64,000 nucleotides of DNA, from the NCBI RefSeq assembly GCF_042653545.1, contig NZ_JBHSIS010000002.1, forward strand, positions 372,001 to 436,000, given 5' to 3'. The DNA is from Actinophytocola glycyrrhizae. Lineage in GTDB: Bacteria > Actinomycetota > Actinomycetes > Mycobacteriales > Pseudonocardiaceae. The position numbers were made by a program, and so were the translations under genes. This document shows positions 51,564 through 60,865 of this stretch, piece after piece. The stretch's first letter is position 1. Each line of letters begins with the position of its first letter. A model generated the notes under the pieces. That model searched no databases, was not told where the DNA came from, and saw nothing but the letters and a program-made list of their open reading frames with translations.

Positions 51564-53069
51564 CTATTGCGAGGGCACCAGCATGCCGTGCCGCACGAGG
51601 TCACGGACGATCGGGAGGGCGGCGTCGGTGTCGATGCCGTCGTAGACGATCTCCAGCAGTGCCAGCAGGTCTTCCAGTGGCAGCGCACCTCGGCAGCCCG
51701 CGAGGAGCTTCGCGGTGGGTTCGTCGACCTCGTGTTGCCAGCCGGGGCCGTCGGTGCGGTGGAGCCTGCGCACCAGCGGGGCCCAGCCCTCGTCGTCCGG
51801 GGCCGAGACCTCCTCCAGCACCACGGTCGGCGGCACGGTGAACCGCGTCTGTGCCAGCCGGTCGTCGTTGGCGCGCAGCCACGCCACGTTGTCCAGCCAC
51901 CTGGCCGCCTCCGGGCCGAGCGGGTCGTCGTAGGCGTGGCGCAGGTCCTCGCACACGATCTCGGTGTCGGTCTCGTCGGTGCGGCGCAGTGTCACGTAAC
52001 CGAAGCCGACACCCTCGACGTCGTTGTCGTCGAACCAGTCCAGCCACGCGCCCGCCTTGTCCCTGCCCTCCGGTGAGCGCGGGTCGATGCCGGCGTCCCG
52101 CAGCCAGGTACCGACGTACAGGGCCGGGTCGGCCACGTCCCGCTGCACGAACCACGCGTCCACGCCCGGTGGCAGCCACGACGCGACGCGCTCCGCCCAG
52201 TCCTCGCCGTCGCGGTGCAGCCACGACGCGAGCAGTTGCCCCACCCCGCCGTCGGCGAGCAGTGCGGGCATGCGGCGGACCACCAGCGCGCTGGCGTCGT
52301 CGCCCGCGAGGCCGGAGTCGCGGTAGGTGTAGTCGACGCGTGCGGGCCCGACGACGAACGGCGGGTTGCACACGATCTGGTCGAACCGCCTGCCCACCAC
52401 CGGGTCGAACCACGGCCCTTCCAGCAGCTCGACGTCCAGCTCGTTGAGCAGGAACGTGCCGCGGGCGATCGCGAGCGCCCTCGGCGACAGGTCGGTCGCG
52501 GTGATCCGTTCGGCGTGGGTGCCCGCGTGCAGTGCCTGTACACCACAGCCGGTGCCCAGATCGAGCAGCGTGCCGACCGGGCGGCGGGCGGTGGCGCGCG
52601 CCAGGTTGATCGACGCGTGCCCGACCCCCAGCACGTGGTCGGCGGGCACCGTGGCGCCCCGCTGGTCGGCGTCGAGGTCGGCGACGACCCACCAGTTCTC
52701 CCCGTACGGCCGGATGTCCAGCCCGGCCCGGCCCTCGGCGGTCAGCACCTCGTTCGCGACCGCGTCCGCGAGGTCGACCGAGCCGAACGCGGACCGGATC
52801 GCGTGCTCGGGTTCGGTGTCGCCGAGCAAGAACAGGCGGATGAGGGTGCCCAGGTCACCGGCGTCGCGGCTCGCCCGCCGCGCGGGCTCCGGTTCGCCAC
52901 GGCCGAGCGCGGCGTGCGCCTGCCCGCCCAGCGCGTCGACGACCCCGTCCGGGGTGTATCCGGCGGTCAGGAACGCCGCACGCAACCGGGCACACAGGTC
53001 GGCGGAAAGTTCAGGAAGCACGGGACGAATGCTGTCACGCGCCGGCACTGCCCGCGACCGCCCCACCAC
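51564..53069 (-). CDS. Class I methyltransferase with NPPF motif
   Basis: A 501-residue protein. The central domain (about 165-300) has LLDLGTGCGVQALHA (SAM motif I) and VCNPPFVV, the NPPF/Y motif of N-methyltransferases such as RsmC, HemK/PrmC and DNA-adenine enzymes. A long helical N-terminal part with EHAIRSAFGS and a C-terminal acidic domain flank it. Similar actinomycete proteins are annotated as methyltransferase small-domain proteins; the target (RNA, protein or DNA) cannot be told. GTG 53069 and GTG 53048 are both possible starts. Confidence 0.82.
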   Translation of the reverse strand: MVGRSRAVPARDSIRPVLPELSADLCARLRAAFLTAGYTPDGVVDALGGQAHAALGRGEPEPARRASRDAGDLGTLIRLFLLGDTEPEHAIRSAFGSVDLADAVANEVLTAEGRAGLDIRPYGENWWVVADLDADQRGATVPADHVLGVGHASINLARATARRPVGTLLDLGTGCGVQALHAGTHAERITATDLSPRALAIARGTFLLNELDVELLEGPWFDPVVGRRFDQIVCNPPFVVGPARVDYTYRDSGLAGDDASALVVRRMPALLADGGVGQLLASWLHRDGEDWAERVASWLPPGVDAWFVQRDVADPALYVGTWLRDAGIDPRSPEGRDKAGAWLDWFDDNDVEGVGFGYVTLRRTDETDTEIVCEDLRHAYDDPLGPEAARWLDNVAWLRANDDRLAQTRFTVPPTVVLEEVSAPDDEGWAPLVRRLHRTDGPGWQHEVDEPTAKLLAGCRGALPLEDLLALLEIVYDGIDTDAALPIVRDLVRHGMLVPSQ

Positions 53070-53189
53070 GCCGGAACCGCCCGACCATGCCCTCGACCTG
53101 CGGACCGCTCCCCCTGGGCCCGACGCGCGGAGCGGTTTGTCACCCGAGATGTACGCGTGGTGACCCCCGATCGGTCATCATGTACGACT

Positions 53190-53555
53190 GTGGAGTCCAC
53201 CCGAGTGGACCGCTGGCTGTGGGCGGTCCGGCTGACCAAGACCCGCTCCGACGCGGCGGCCGCGTGCCGGGGCGGGCATGTGCGGGTCAACGACCGCCCC
53301 GCCAAGGCCGCGACCAGCGTGTCCGCGGGGGACGAGGTGCGCCTGCGTGCCCACGGCCTCACGAAGATCGTCGAGGTCACGAGAGTGATCCAGAAACGGG
53401 TGGGCGCTCCGGAGGCAGCGATGTGCTACCTGGACCGCACACCCAAACCGGCGCCCGAGGCGCTCATCCCGGTCGCGCGGCGCGACCGGGGCGCGGGCAG
53501 GCCGACGAAACGGGAACGGCGGGTGCTCGACAAGTTCCGGCAAGGCGGCCGGTAG
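53190..53555 (+). CDS. S4-domain RNA-binding protein (Hsp15-like)
   Basis: A 121-residue basic protein. The S4 domain occupies residues 4-70: RVDRWLWAVRLTKTRSDAAAACRGGHVRVNDRPAKAATSVSAGDEVRL. The tail is highly basic (RDRGAGRPTKRERRVLDKFRQGGR). E. coli Hsp15 binds 50S subunits carrying a stalled nascent chain; this architecture fits that family. GTG 53190 is chosen as start. A strong hairpin terminator begins at its stop. Confidence 0.88.
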   Translation: MESTRVDRWLWAVRLTKTRSDAAAACRGGHVRVNDRPAKAATSVSAGDEVRLRAHGLTKIVEVTRVIQKRVGAPEAAMCYLDRTPKPAPEALIPVARRDRGAGRPTKRERRVLDKFRQGGR

Positions 53556-53578
53556 GGCTGCGGCACGAGCCGCAGCCC
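53555..53578. terminator. Hairpin terminator between convergent genes
   Basis: GGGCTGCGGC (53555-53564) and GCCGCAGCCC (53569-53578) form a perfect 10-bp stem with loop ACGA, placed exactly between the S4 gene and msrA stops. Confidence 0.85.
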
Positions 53579-53584
53579 CGGCCC

Positions 53585-54091
53585 TCAGCCCTGCGTGTTC
53601 GCGGGCAGTGCCCACTCCGGGCGCACGTAGTGGCAGGTGTAGCCGCCAGGGTGCTTGACCAGGTAGTCCTGGTGCTCCTCCTCGGCGTCCCAGAAGGTGT
53701 CCGCGGCGGTCACCTCGGTGACGACCTTGGCAGGCCACTTGCCGGACGCGTCGACCTCGGCGATCGTGGCCTCCGCGACCCGCTTCTGCTCGTCGTCGAG
53801 GTAGAAGATCGCCGACCGGTAGCTGTCGCCGATGTCGTTGCCCTGGCGGTTCTTCGTGGTCGGGTCGTGCACCTGGAAGAAGAACTCCAGCAGCGCCCGG
53901 TAGGTCGTCCCCTCGGGGTCGTAGACCACCTCGATGGCCTCTGCGTGGCCCCGGTGGTTGCGGTAGGTCGGGTTGAGGACCTCGCCGCCGGTGTAGCCCA
54001 CACGGGTGGCGACCACCCCGGGCAGCTGCCGGAACAGGTCCTCCATGCCCCAGAAGCACCCGCCGGCGAGAATGGCGCGTTCGGTCGTCAT
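53585..54091 (-). CDS. msrA: Peptide-methionine (S)-S-oxide reductase
   Basis: A 168-residue MsrA. The catalytic Cys is in GGCFWGMEDLFR near the N-terminus, followed by GVVATRVGYTGGEVLNPTYRNHRGHAEAIEVVYDP, a full family signature; the end contains EEEHQDYLVKHPGGYTCHYVRP. It reduces methionine sulfoxide in proteins using thioredoxin. Cytoplasmic. Resolving Cys is likely the one in YTCHY. No msrB is adjacent. Confidence 0.96.
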   Translation of the reverse strand: MTTERAILAGGCFWGMEDLFRQLPGVVATRVGYTGGEVLNPTYRNHRGHAEAIEVVYDPEGTTYRALLEFFFQVHDPTTKNRQGNDIGDSYRSAIFYLDDEQKRVAEATIAEVDASGKWPAKVVTEVTAADTFWDAEEEHQDYLVKHPGGYTCHYVRPEWALPANTQG

Positions 54092-54248
54092 CAGTCACCT
54101 TCCCTTTCTCTGGCCCTACCCCACTCAGCGCGGACGACCGGGGCGTCCTTACCAGGAGGTGGGTCACCTCACAGTCATTCTCGCCGCTGACGCAACCCGG
54201 CTCGCGACGAGGCGCGTTTCTGTCGGTGGTGTGCGCCAGAATGGGCGG

Positions 54249-54611
54249 GTGGGTGTACCAGACGGACAGTTCCTGCGGATGGTCGACCGGTTGGCCGAGG
54301 TCGAGCGCGTGGGGGCACGGGACTACACGTCCTTCAGCGTGCGCGGGAAGCGGTTCGGCTACCACTGGCCGCGCACGAGCACGGCCGGGTTGAAGCAGAC
54401 GCTGTCGGAGCAGGAGGCACTGGTCGCGGAGCGGCCGGACGTGTTCGAGGTGCAGTTCACCTCGGGCGGGTTCGGCTGGGTCGTGGTGTACCTGCGGGGC
54501 ATCGACGCCGACGAGCTGACCGAGCTGGTCTACGAGGCGTGGCGGCTGTCCGCGCCGGACGACCTGGTCGAGGCGAACCCCTTGCGGCGGGTGTCCCGTG
54601 GCAGGCGGTGA
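54249..54611 (+). CDS. MmcQ/YjbR-family protein
   Basis: A 120-residue protein of the MmcQ/YjbR double-wing fold: GKRFGYHWPRTSTAGLKQTLSEQEALVAERPDVFEVQF, then GGFGWVVVYLRGIDADELTELVYEAWRLSAPDDL. These proteins are common beside DNA-repair and resistance genes, but their biochemistry is not settled. Begins at GTG 54249 and overlaps the polymerase gene by 14 bp, so the two are co-translated. Confidence 0.85.
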   Translation: MGVPDGQFLRMVDRLAEVERVGARDYTSFSVRGKRFGYHWPRTSTAGLKQTLSEQEALVAERPDVFEVQFTSGGFGWVVVYLRGIDADELTELVYEAWRLSAPDDLVEANPLRRVSRGRR

Positions 54612-55611
54612 CGCCGAGGTCCTGGCGGTCGCTGGCCACGAGGTGCGGATCACCAGCCCCGGCAAGGTCTTCTTCCCGGAGCGGGGCGACACGAAACTCG
54701 ACCTCGCCAGGTACTACCTGGCGGTGGAGCGGCCGCTGATGGCGGCCATGGGCGGGCGGCCGGTGCTGCTGCAGCGGTTCCCGAACGGGGTGGCGGGTTC
54801 GTCGTTCTTCCAGAAGCGGGTGACGCCGACGAAGGCCGACCCGTGGCTGACGACCACGCGGGTGTCGACCCCCAACGGCACCGAGGCGGACGCGCTGGTT
54901 GCGGTGGACCTGGCGCACGTGCTGTGGGCGGTGAACATGGGCTGCCTCGGGTTCCACGTGTGGCCCAGCACCGCGGCCGACCCCGAGCACGCCGACGAGC
55001 TGCGCATCGACCTCGACCCTGGCCCCGGCGTGACGTTTCCGATGATCCGCGAGGCGGCGGCCGAGACGAAGGCCCTGCTCGACTCGCTCGGCGTCGCGAG
55101 CTTCCCGAAGACCACCGGCAACCGCGGCATCCACGTGTACGTCCGGCTCCAGCCGAGGTGGGACGGCTACCAGGTCCGGGCGGCGGCGGTGGCCGCGGCA
55201 CGCGAGCTGGAGCGGCGCCGACCGGACCTGCTGACCGCCGCCTGGTGGAAGGAGGAACGCGGCAGCCGCGTGTTCATCGACTACAACCAGAACGCACCGC
55301 ACAAGACGGTGTTCGGCGCGTGGTCGGTCCGCGCCAACCCGCACGGCCAGGTGTCGACCCCGTTCACGTGGAACGAGCTGTCGACGATCGAGCCCCGCGA
55401 GCTGACCATCGCCACCGTGCCGGCCAGGCTCGCCGAGCACGGCGACCCGTGGGCGGTGATGACCCCGCAGTCACTGGACCCGCTGCTCGCCATGTCCGAC
55501 CGCGACATGGCGGCGGGCCTGATGGACGCCCCCTGGCCGCCGGTGTACCCGAAGATGCCGAACGAACCACCACGCGTCGCCCCGAGCCGCGCCCGCAAGG
55601 ACACGCCCTGA
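54598..55611 (+). CDS. ligD: LigD-type polymerase (primase-like, NHEJ/repair)
   Basis: A 337-residue stand-alone polymerase domain of the archaeo-eukaryotic primase superfamily. Catalytic acids are in ELRIDLDPG (D-x-D) and in SRVFIDYNQN; TGNRGIHVYV holds the conserved His. In mycobacteria related proteins include LigD polymerase and PolD1/PolD2, used in end joining and gap filling. No ligase or Ku domain is fused or adjacent. GTG start at 54598 inside the MmcQ gene. Confidence 0.9.
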   Translation: MAGGDAEVLAVAGHEVRITSPGKVFFPERGDTKLDLARYYLAVERPLMAAMGGRPVLLQRFPNGVAGSSFFQKRVTPTKADPWLTTTRVSTPNGTEADALVAVDLAHVLWAVNMGCLGFHVWPSTAADPEHADELRIDLDPGPGVTFPMIREAAAETKALLDSLGVASFPKTTGNRGIHVYVRLQPRWDGYQVRAAAVAAARELERRRPDLLTAAWWKEERGSRVFIDYNQNAPHKTVFGAWSVRANPHGQVSTPFTWNELSTIEPRELTIATVPARLAEHGDPWAVMTPQSLDPLLAMSDRDMAAGLMDAPWPPVYPKMPNEPPRVAPSRARKDTP

Positions 55612-55997
55612 CGCTTTCGGGACCGCCGATTCGGGGGTGGGTTCGTGTGCGGACTGTTCGATGGGATTGTCCTCGCCGGACGGGCAGGTCTCCGGGGTGG
55701 CCGAGGGGTGGCTCGGTTGCGGTTGGGGTTCGGGTCTGCCTGCCATCCCGTCGGGGTTGCGTGGGGTTGCGGGCCCGCTTCGCGGGGCCCGGTTTTGACG
55801 CTGTGAAGGGCGCCGACGGCGTGGGTGATGCCCTGAAAGGCGCGTTCAGGGCGCTCAGCGCCCCAAACGGCCCATTCACGACACTCGTCGTGCCGTGACA
55901 CGGCACCGGGTCCGCCCCTGCGGGCGCCCGCTGGGTTGGCGGGGGATGTCCGACGCTTTTGGGACGCTCAACGACCTGAAAGCGCCTTTTCGGGGCG
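55612..55997. repeat. 386-bp intergenic composite repeat
   Basis: No gene. Residues 55640-55895 repeat, with drift, the element at 28080-28310 (GGTTCGGGTCTG, CCGTCGGGGTTGCG, GGGCCCG blocks, then GTGATGCCCTGAAAGGCGCGTTCAGGG). A second CTGAAAGCGCC unit lies at 55945-55995 just before the ABC gene stop. Serves as the spacer between convergent polymerase and ABC genes. Confidence 0.7.
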
Positions 55998-57797
55998 TTA
56001 TCGGCTTGTTGTGGCGCGGTTGTCCGTGTCCGTGTCGTCGAGGAAACCGCCGGACTGGTGGCGCCACAGGCGGGCGTAGGTGCCCTGCGCGCGGAGCAGC
56101 TCCTCGTGGCTGCCCTGTTCCACGATCCGGCCGTGGTCCATGACGATGAGCCGGTCCATGCGAGCGACGGTGCTCAGCCGGTGCGCGACCACGAGTGCGG
56201 TGCGGTCCTCCATGATCCGCCACAGTGTCTGCTGGATCAGCACCTCGCTCTCCGAGTCCAGTGCGCTCGTGGCCTCGTCGAGCAGCAGAATCGGCGCGTC
56301 CCGCAGGATCGCTCTCGCCAGGGCGACGCGCTGGCGCTGGCCACCCGACAGCTTCACACCGCGTTCGCCGACCAGGGTGTCGAACCCGGAGGGCAGGGTC
56401 GCCGCGAACTCGGTGACGTGCGCGGCCCGCGCCGCCGCGAGTATCTCCTCGTCGGTGGCCGCCGGCCGGGCGAACGCGATGTTCTCCCGCAGTGTCCGGT
56501 GGAACATCGCCGGTTCCTGCGGCACGTACGCGATCAGGCTCCGCAGGTCCGCCTGCCGCAGCCGGGCGATGTCCTGCCCACCGACGCTGATGGTGCCCGC
56601 CTGGACGTCCATCATCCGCAGCAGCAGTTGGGTGAGTGTGCTCTTCCCGCCGCCGGAGCGGCCGACCAGACCGACCTTCGTGCCGCTGGGCACCTCCAGG
56701 TCCAGCCCCGTGAACAGCGGCGGTGCGCCAGGGTGCGCGAAACGGACACCGGAGAACCGGATGTCGGCCGGGCCGCGGCGCAGCGGCTCCGGTGTCTTCG
56801 GGTCGAGGACGGTCGGCTCGTCGAGCAGCAGTTCGGCGAACTGCGCGGCCTCGGTCAGCGAGCTCTCCAGCCGCCGGTAGATCTGGTTGAACTCGAACAT
56901 GATGCGGGTCGCGCTGCTGTAGTACGAGAACGTCACGATCAGCGCCTCGACGCCGAGCCTGCCGCCGCCCAGGCCGATCGCGAGCAGCAGCCCCGCCACG
57001 TTGGTCAGCACCGACAGCGGCGCGACCACGGTGTCGATCCGCAGGTTCGCGTAGTCCCACGAGCGGATGGCGAGGCGCCGCTGCTCGGCGACGCGGCCGC
57101 GGTGCTCGGCCGCCTCCCGGTCCTCCGCGGCGAACGCGCGCACGGTCGCCATGTTCGTGAGGCTGTCCGCGACGTGTCCTGCCACCCGCGCGATCGCGGC
57201 CTCCCGCGCGTCGACGAGCGCCTGCCTGCGGCGCACGAGCGGCGCGATCACGAACCCGGTGAGTGCGAGGAGGAACACCAGCACGAGCACCAGCACCGGG
57301 TCGTACCGCCACAGCACCACCGAGGCGAAGGTCAGCGGCACGAGCGTCGCGAACACCGAGAACGCCATCGTGTCGACGAACTCCTCGAACCGCGACGCGA
57401 AGCTCAGCACCCGCTTGGTCAGCGAACCGGCGAAGTTGTCGTGGAAGAACGCGGCGTCCTTCGCGAGCAGCTCGTTCATGCCGAGCACGTACAGGTTCTC
57501 GATCCCGCGCCCGTCCGTCCTGTTGAGACAGTGCAGGCCGACGCGCCAGAACACCTCGGCCACCAGCAGCGCACCGGCGAACGCGAGCACCCACGGCAGC
57601 ACGGCGCCGACCGAGGCCGGGGCACCGCCCGCGATCCGGCCCGCCAGGTCCGCGACGATCAGCGGCGCCACGTACAGCACACAGGTGCTGCCCAGCGCCG
57701 GCATCAGCAACGCCGGGACGGAGACCCGTTTCTGCCGGCCCAGCTCCTGCCGGTAGTAGCGCAGCGCGAGCAACACCGCGCTCTTGCGAGCAGCCAC
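55998..57797 (-). CDS. ABC transporter, fused permease and ATPase
   Basis: A 599-residue half transporter. Six membrane helices (about residues 15-310) precede the ATPase: Walker A GRSGGGKST, Q-loop YVPQEPAMF, signature LSGGQRQRVALARA, Walker B ILLLDEATSALDSE and H-loop VVAHRLS. It is an exporter type. Start GTG 57797 follows GGAAGGGG at a 6-base distance; a longer frame extends to 57863. It diverges from the ferredoxin reductase gene. Substrate not evident. Confidence 0.9.
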   Translation of the reverse strand: MAARKSAVLLALRYYRQELGRQKRVSVPALLMPALGSTCVLYVAPLIVADLAGRIAGGAPASVGAVLPWVLAFAGALLVAEVFWRVGLHCLNRTDGRGIENLYVLGMNELLAKDAAFFHDNFAGSLTKRVLSFASRFEEFVDTMAFSVFATLVPLTFASVVLWRYDPVLVLVLVFLLALTGFVIAPLVRRRQALVDAREAAIARVAGHVADSLTNMATVRAFAAEDREAAEHRGRVAEQRRLAIRSWDYANLRIDTVVAPLSVLTNVAGLLLAIGLGGGRLGVEALIVTFSYYSSATRIMFEFNQIYRRLESSLTEAAQFAELLLDEPTVLDPKTPEPLRRGPADIRFSGVRFAHPGAPPLFTGLDLEVPSGTKVGLVGRSGGGKSTLTQLLLRMMDVQAGTISVGGQDIARLRQADLRSLIAYVPQEPAMFHRTLRENIAFARPAATDEEILAAARAAHVTEFAATLPSGFDTLVGERGVKLSGGQRQRVALARAILRDAPILLLDEATSALDSESEVLIQQTLWRIMEDRTALVVAHRLSTVARMDRLIVMDHGRIVEQGSHEELLRAQGTYARLWRHQSGGFLDDTDTDNRATTSR

Positions 57798-57935
57798 ACG
57801 GCGCCCCTTCCGTGGTCCCCGGGCAACACGCCGGAGCACCATGCTGCCGGAGCGCCACGGCACGCGGCGACCGAATATCGTGCGGGAGTCGAGCGTCGGC
57901 GGTCAGCATGTGCGGTGGAAGACAGGAGACGTGCC

Positions 57936-59165
57936 ATGAGATATGTGCTCGTCGGCGGCGGGGTCGCGGCCGCCGCGACGGCGGCCGCGCTGCGACGGCG
58001 CGGGTTCGACGGCGAGATCGTGCTCGTTGCCGACGAGCCGGACGCGCCGTACGAGCGCCCGCCGCTGTCGAAGGACGTCCTCGCGGGCGGGGACGTCGTC
58101 CCGGCACGCAAACCGGAGTGGTACGCCGACAACGGCGTCGAGCTGCGCCTGTCCACCCGCGCCACCGCCGTGGACACCGCCGCGCGCACGGTCCGGCTCG
58201 CCGACGGTGCGGACAGCGGCAAGAACAGTCGCAAGGACACTGGCGAGGATCTGCCCTACGACGCGCTCGTGCTGGCCACCGGCATGCGGGCCCGCAGACT
58301 CGCCGGCTTCGACGGCGACCGGATCCACTACCTGCGCACCGCGGCCGACGCCCGCGCGCTGCGGGCCGAGCTGACCGCCGCGGAGCGGGTCGTGGTGCTC
58401 GGCGCCGGGTTCGTCGGCTGCGAGGTCGCGGCGTCGGCGGTCGGGCTCGGCAAGCAGGTGACGATCTTCGAACCGGAGCCGACGCCGCTCGCGCGGGTGC
58501 TCGGCGCGAAGATCGGCACCGCAGTGCTGGACATCCACCGGGCCCGCGGCGTCGAGGTGCGGACTGGCGAGTACGTCGAGACGTGCGCACCGGTCGGCGA
58601 CCGGTTCGTCCTCGACTCCAACCTCGGCCACCGCACCGAGGCGGACCTGGTGCTCGTCGGTGTCGGCGCGCTGCCCAACGTGGAGCTGGCCGCGCGGGCA
58701 GGCATCGCGACCGGCGACGGCATCCTCGTCGACGAGTTCGGCCGCACCTCCGCGCTGGACGTGTGGGCGCTCGGCGACGTCGCCGCCCAGAGCCACCACG
58801 GCAGGCGGGTCCGGGTCGAGCACCACGACAACGCGCTGCGGCAGGGCCAGACCGTGGCCGCGAACCTCACCGGCGAGGAGAAGCCGCACACCGACCCGCA
58901 CTGGTTCTGGTCCGACCACTACGAGCACAAGCTCCAGTCCGTCGGCCGCGTCCGCGACCTGGACGACCTGGTGCTGCGCGGGTCGGTCGAGGAGGGCGTG
59001 TTCTCGGCGTTCTCCCTCACCGACGGGCGGCTCGACGGCGTGATCTCACTCGGGCGGCCCGGTGACGTGCTGGCCGTGCGCCGCGCGCTGCACAGCCCGC
59101 ACTCGGTGACGGCCGACGAGCTGCGTGACGAGTCGCTGCCGCTCAAGCAGCTCCTGTCACGCTGA
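57936..59165 (+). CDS. NAD(P)/FAD-dependent ferredoxin reductase-like oxidoreductase
   Basis: A 409-residue flavoprotein of the rubredoxin/ferredoxin-reductase group used with dioxygenases and P450s. FAD site VGGGVAAAATAAALRRRGFDG, YERPPLSKDVLAG, LVLATG, NAD site VVVLGAGFVGCEVAASAVGLG and the late WALGDVA with HHDNALRQGQTVAANL and WFWSDHYEHKLQSVG. Transfers electrons from NAD(P)H to a ferredoxin. No ferredoxin or P450 gene is nearby, so its partner is elsewhere. Confidence 0.92.
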   Translation: MRYVLVGGGVAAAATAAALRRRGFDGEIVLVADEPDAPYERPPLSKDVLAGGDVVPARKPEWYADNGVELRLSTRATAVDTAARTVRLADGADSGKNSRKDTGEDLPYDALVLATGMRARRLAGFDGDRIHYLRTAADARALRAELTAAERVVVLGAGFVGCEVAASAVGLGKQVTIFEPEPTPLARVLGAKIGTAVLDIHRARGVEVRTGEYVETCAPVGDRFVLDSNLGHRTEADLVLVGVGALPNVELAARAGIATGDGILVDEFGRTSALDVWALGDVAAQSHHGRRVRVEHHDNALRQGQTVAANLTGEEKPHTDPHWFWSDHYEHKLQSVGRVRDLDDLVLRGSVEEGVFSAFSLTDGRLDGVISLGRPGDVLAVRRALHSPHSVTADELRDESLPLKQLLSR

Positions 59166-59253
59166 GACCTTCCGCGCACCCAATGCCGTTCAGGTATCGA
59201 GCAATGCGCAACAAGCCTTGGACAGGCATCACGCGACGTTGTTGCATGGTCGC

Positions 59254-60387
59254 ATGACCTACGTCGTCCTCGACCGGATCTCGTCCGTGACGCTCTCGTC
59301 GGTCACCCTGCCCCTGCCCACCGGCGTCAGCGACGCGAAGGTGCTCACCGGCAGGCAGCGGCCGATGACCGAGGTCGCGTTCCTGTTCGCCGAGATCGCC
59401 ACCGAGGACGGGCACCACGGTGTGGGGTTCGGCTACTCGAAGCGCGCGGGCGGGCCTGCCCAGTTCGCGCACGCCCGCGAGGTGGCGCCGGACCTGATCG
59501 GCGCGGACCCGAACGACATCGGCAGGCTGTGGACCGAGCTCGTGTGGGCGGGCGCGTCGGTCGGCCGCAGCGGCGCCGCGACGCAGGCGCTGGCGGCGAT
59601 CGACGTCGCGCTGTGGGACCTCAAGGCCAAGCGCGCGGGCCTGCCGCTCGCGAAGCTGCTCGGCGCGCACCGCGACTCGGTGCGCTGCTACAACACCTCG
59701 GGCGGCTTCCTGCACGAGACGATCGAGCAGATCAAGGACAACGCCACCCGCACGCTGGAGTCCGGCGTCGGCGGCATCAAGATCAAGGTCGGGCAACCGG
59801 ACTGGCGCGAGGACCTGCGCCGCGTCGCCGCCGTCCGCGAGCACGTCGGCCGGGACGTGCCGCTGATGGTCGACGCGAACCAGCAGTGGGACCGGCCGAC
59901 GGCCATGCGCGTGAGCAAGGCACTTGAGGAGTTCGACCTCGTCTGGATCGAGGAGCCGCTCGACGCCTACGACGCCGAGGGGCACGCCGAGCTGGCCCGC
60001 GGACTGACCACCGCGGTCGCGTCCGGCGAGATGCTGACCAGCGTCGCCGAGCACCACGAGCTGCTCCGGCACCGCGCGGTCGACATCCTGCAGCCGGACG
60101 CGCCGCGCATCGGCGGCATCACCCAGTTCCTCAAGCTCGCGACGCTGGCCGAGCACGCGAACGTGGGCCTCGCCCCGCACTTCGCGATGGAGATCCACCT
60201 CCACCTCGCGGCCGCCTACCCAGCGCAGCCGTGGGTGGAGCACTTCGACTGGCTGTACCCGCTGTTCAACGAGCGCCTGGAGACCAGCGACGGGCGCATG
60301 CACCTGTCGGGCAGGCCGGGACTGGGCATCACGTTGTCCGAGCAGGCCCGCGCGTGGACGGTCGACAAGGCGCGCATCACCGCGTGA
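59254..60387 (+). CDS. Mandelate racemase/enolase-superfamily acid sugar dehydratase
   Basis: A 377-residue enolase-superfamily enzyme. KIKVG gives K176-x-K178 (base pair of the mandelate racemase subgroup), metal ligands are D207 (MVDANQQW), E233 (WIEEPL) and E259 (ASGEMLTS), and the second base is H309 (LAPHFAMEIHLH). The FGYSKRAGG and YNTSGGF segments resemble L-talarate/galactarate dehydratase. It would dehydrate an acid sugar to a keto-deoxy acid. Ends before a strong terminator. Confidence 0.9.
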   Translation: MTYVVLDRISSVTLSSVTLPLPTGVSDAKVLTGRQRPMTEVAFLFAEIATEDGHHGVGFGYSKRAGGPAQFAHAREVAPDLIGADPNDIGRLWTELVWAGASVGRSGAATQALAAIDVALWDLKAKRAGLPLAKLLGAHRDSVRCYNTSGGFLHETIEQIKDNATRTLESGVGGIKIKVGQPDWREDLRRVAAVREHVGRDVPLMVDANQQWDRPTAMRVSKALEEFDLVWIEEPLDAYDAEGHAELARGLTTAVASGEMLTSVAEHHELLRHRAVDILQPDAPRIGGITQFLKLATLAEHANVGLAPHFAMEIHLHLAAAYPAQPWVEHFDWLYPLFNERLETSDGRMHLSGRPGLGITLSEQARAWTVDKARITA

Positions 60388-60436
60388 GTGAGCATCCCGA
60401 ACCGGACTCTGAGGGGTCCCCCCGGACATGGGAAAA

Positions 60437-60479
60437 CCCTGCGGTGCTGCCAGGTCGGGGGTCCGCCAGCACCGCAGGG
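60437..60479. terminator. Strong bidirectional hairpin
   Basis: CCCTGCGGTGCTG (60437-60449) and CAGCACCGCAGGG (60467-60479) form a perfect 13-bp stem. On the minus strand it is followed by TTTT. It separates the dehydratase (plus) from the small minus-strand gene. Confidence 0.85.
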
Positions 60480-60601
60480 CCATTCACCTCATCGCGTGGG
60501 GCCTGCCCGTCGTTACAGTCGGCCGACTGGGATGGCCCGCCCGCTGACGTCGAAGACATGCAAGCTGCGCCAAGCAGACGCAGTAGTCGAACTCCCGCGT
60601 C

Positions 60602-60754
60602 TCAGGAGGGCGTGAAACCCTCCTCGTTGTCCTTGTGCGCGGGCTCCGGCGGGGCTGTCGCGTCAGTCTCGGTGTGCGGTTGCTCGATGTCGCGGACCGC
60701 CGCCTTGGCTTCCTTGATCTTGCGGTCCACCTCGTCCAGGTCCGGGTCCGGCAT
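60602..60754 (-). CDS. Small acidic protein, 50 residues
   Basis: A short frame with excellent Shine-Dalgarno (GAGGAGGGG, six bases before ATG). Sequence: MPDPDLDEVDRKIKEAKAAV then RDIEQPHTETDATAPPEPAH and a KDNEEGF tail; a helical acidic/basic start and a disordered tail. Codon bias is coding-like. I recognise no function, but short proteins of this look are frequent in actinomycetes. Its stop faces the terminator at 60437-60479. Confidence 0.7.
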   Translation of the reverse strand: MPDPDLDEVDRKIKEAKAAVRDIEQPHTETDATAPPEPAHKDNEEGFTPS

Positions 60755-60865
60755 CGCCCCTCCTCGGTCACGGAATCAGCCGAGGTGGGACTACCACACC
60801 GGTTGTCCGCGAAACCGGCACGTGGCGTGGCGGATCGACTACCCGCCGCCACAGACGTTCAATCG

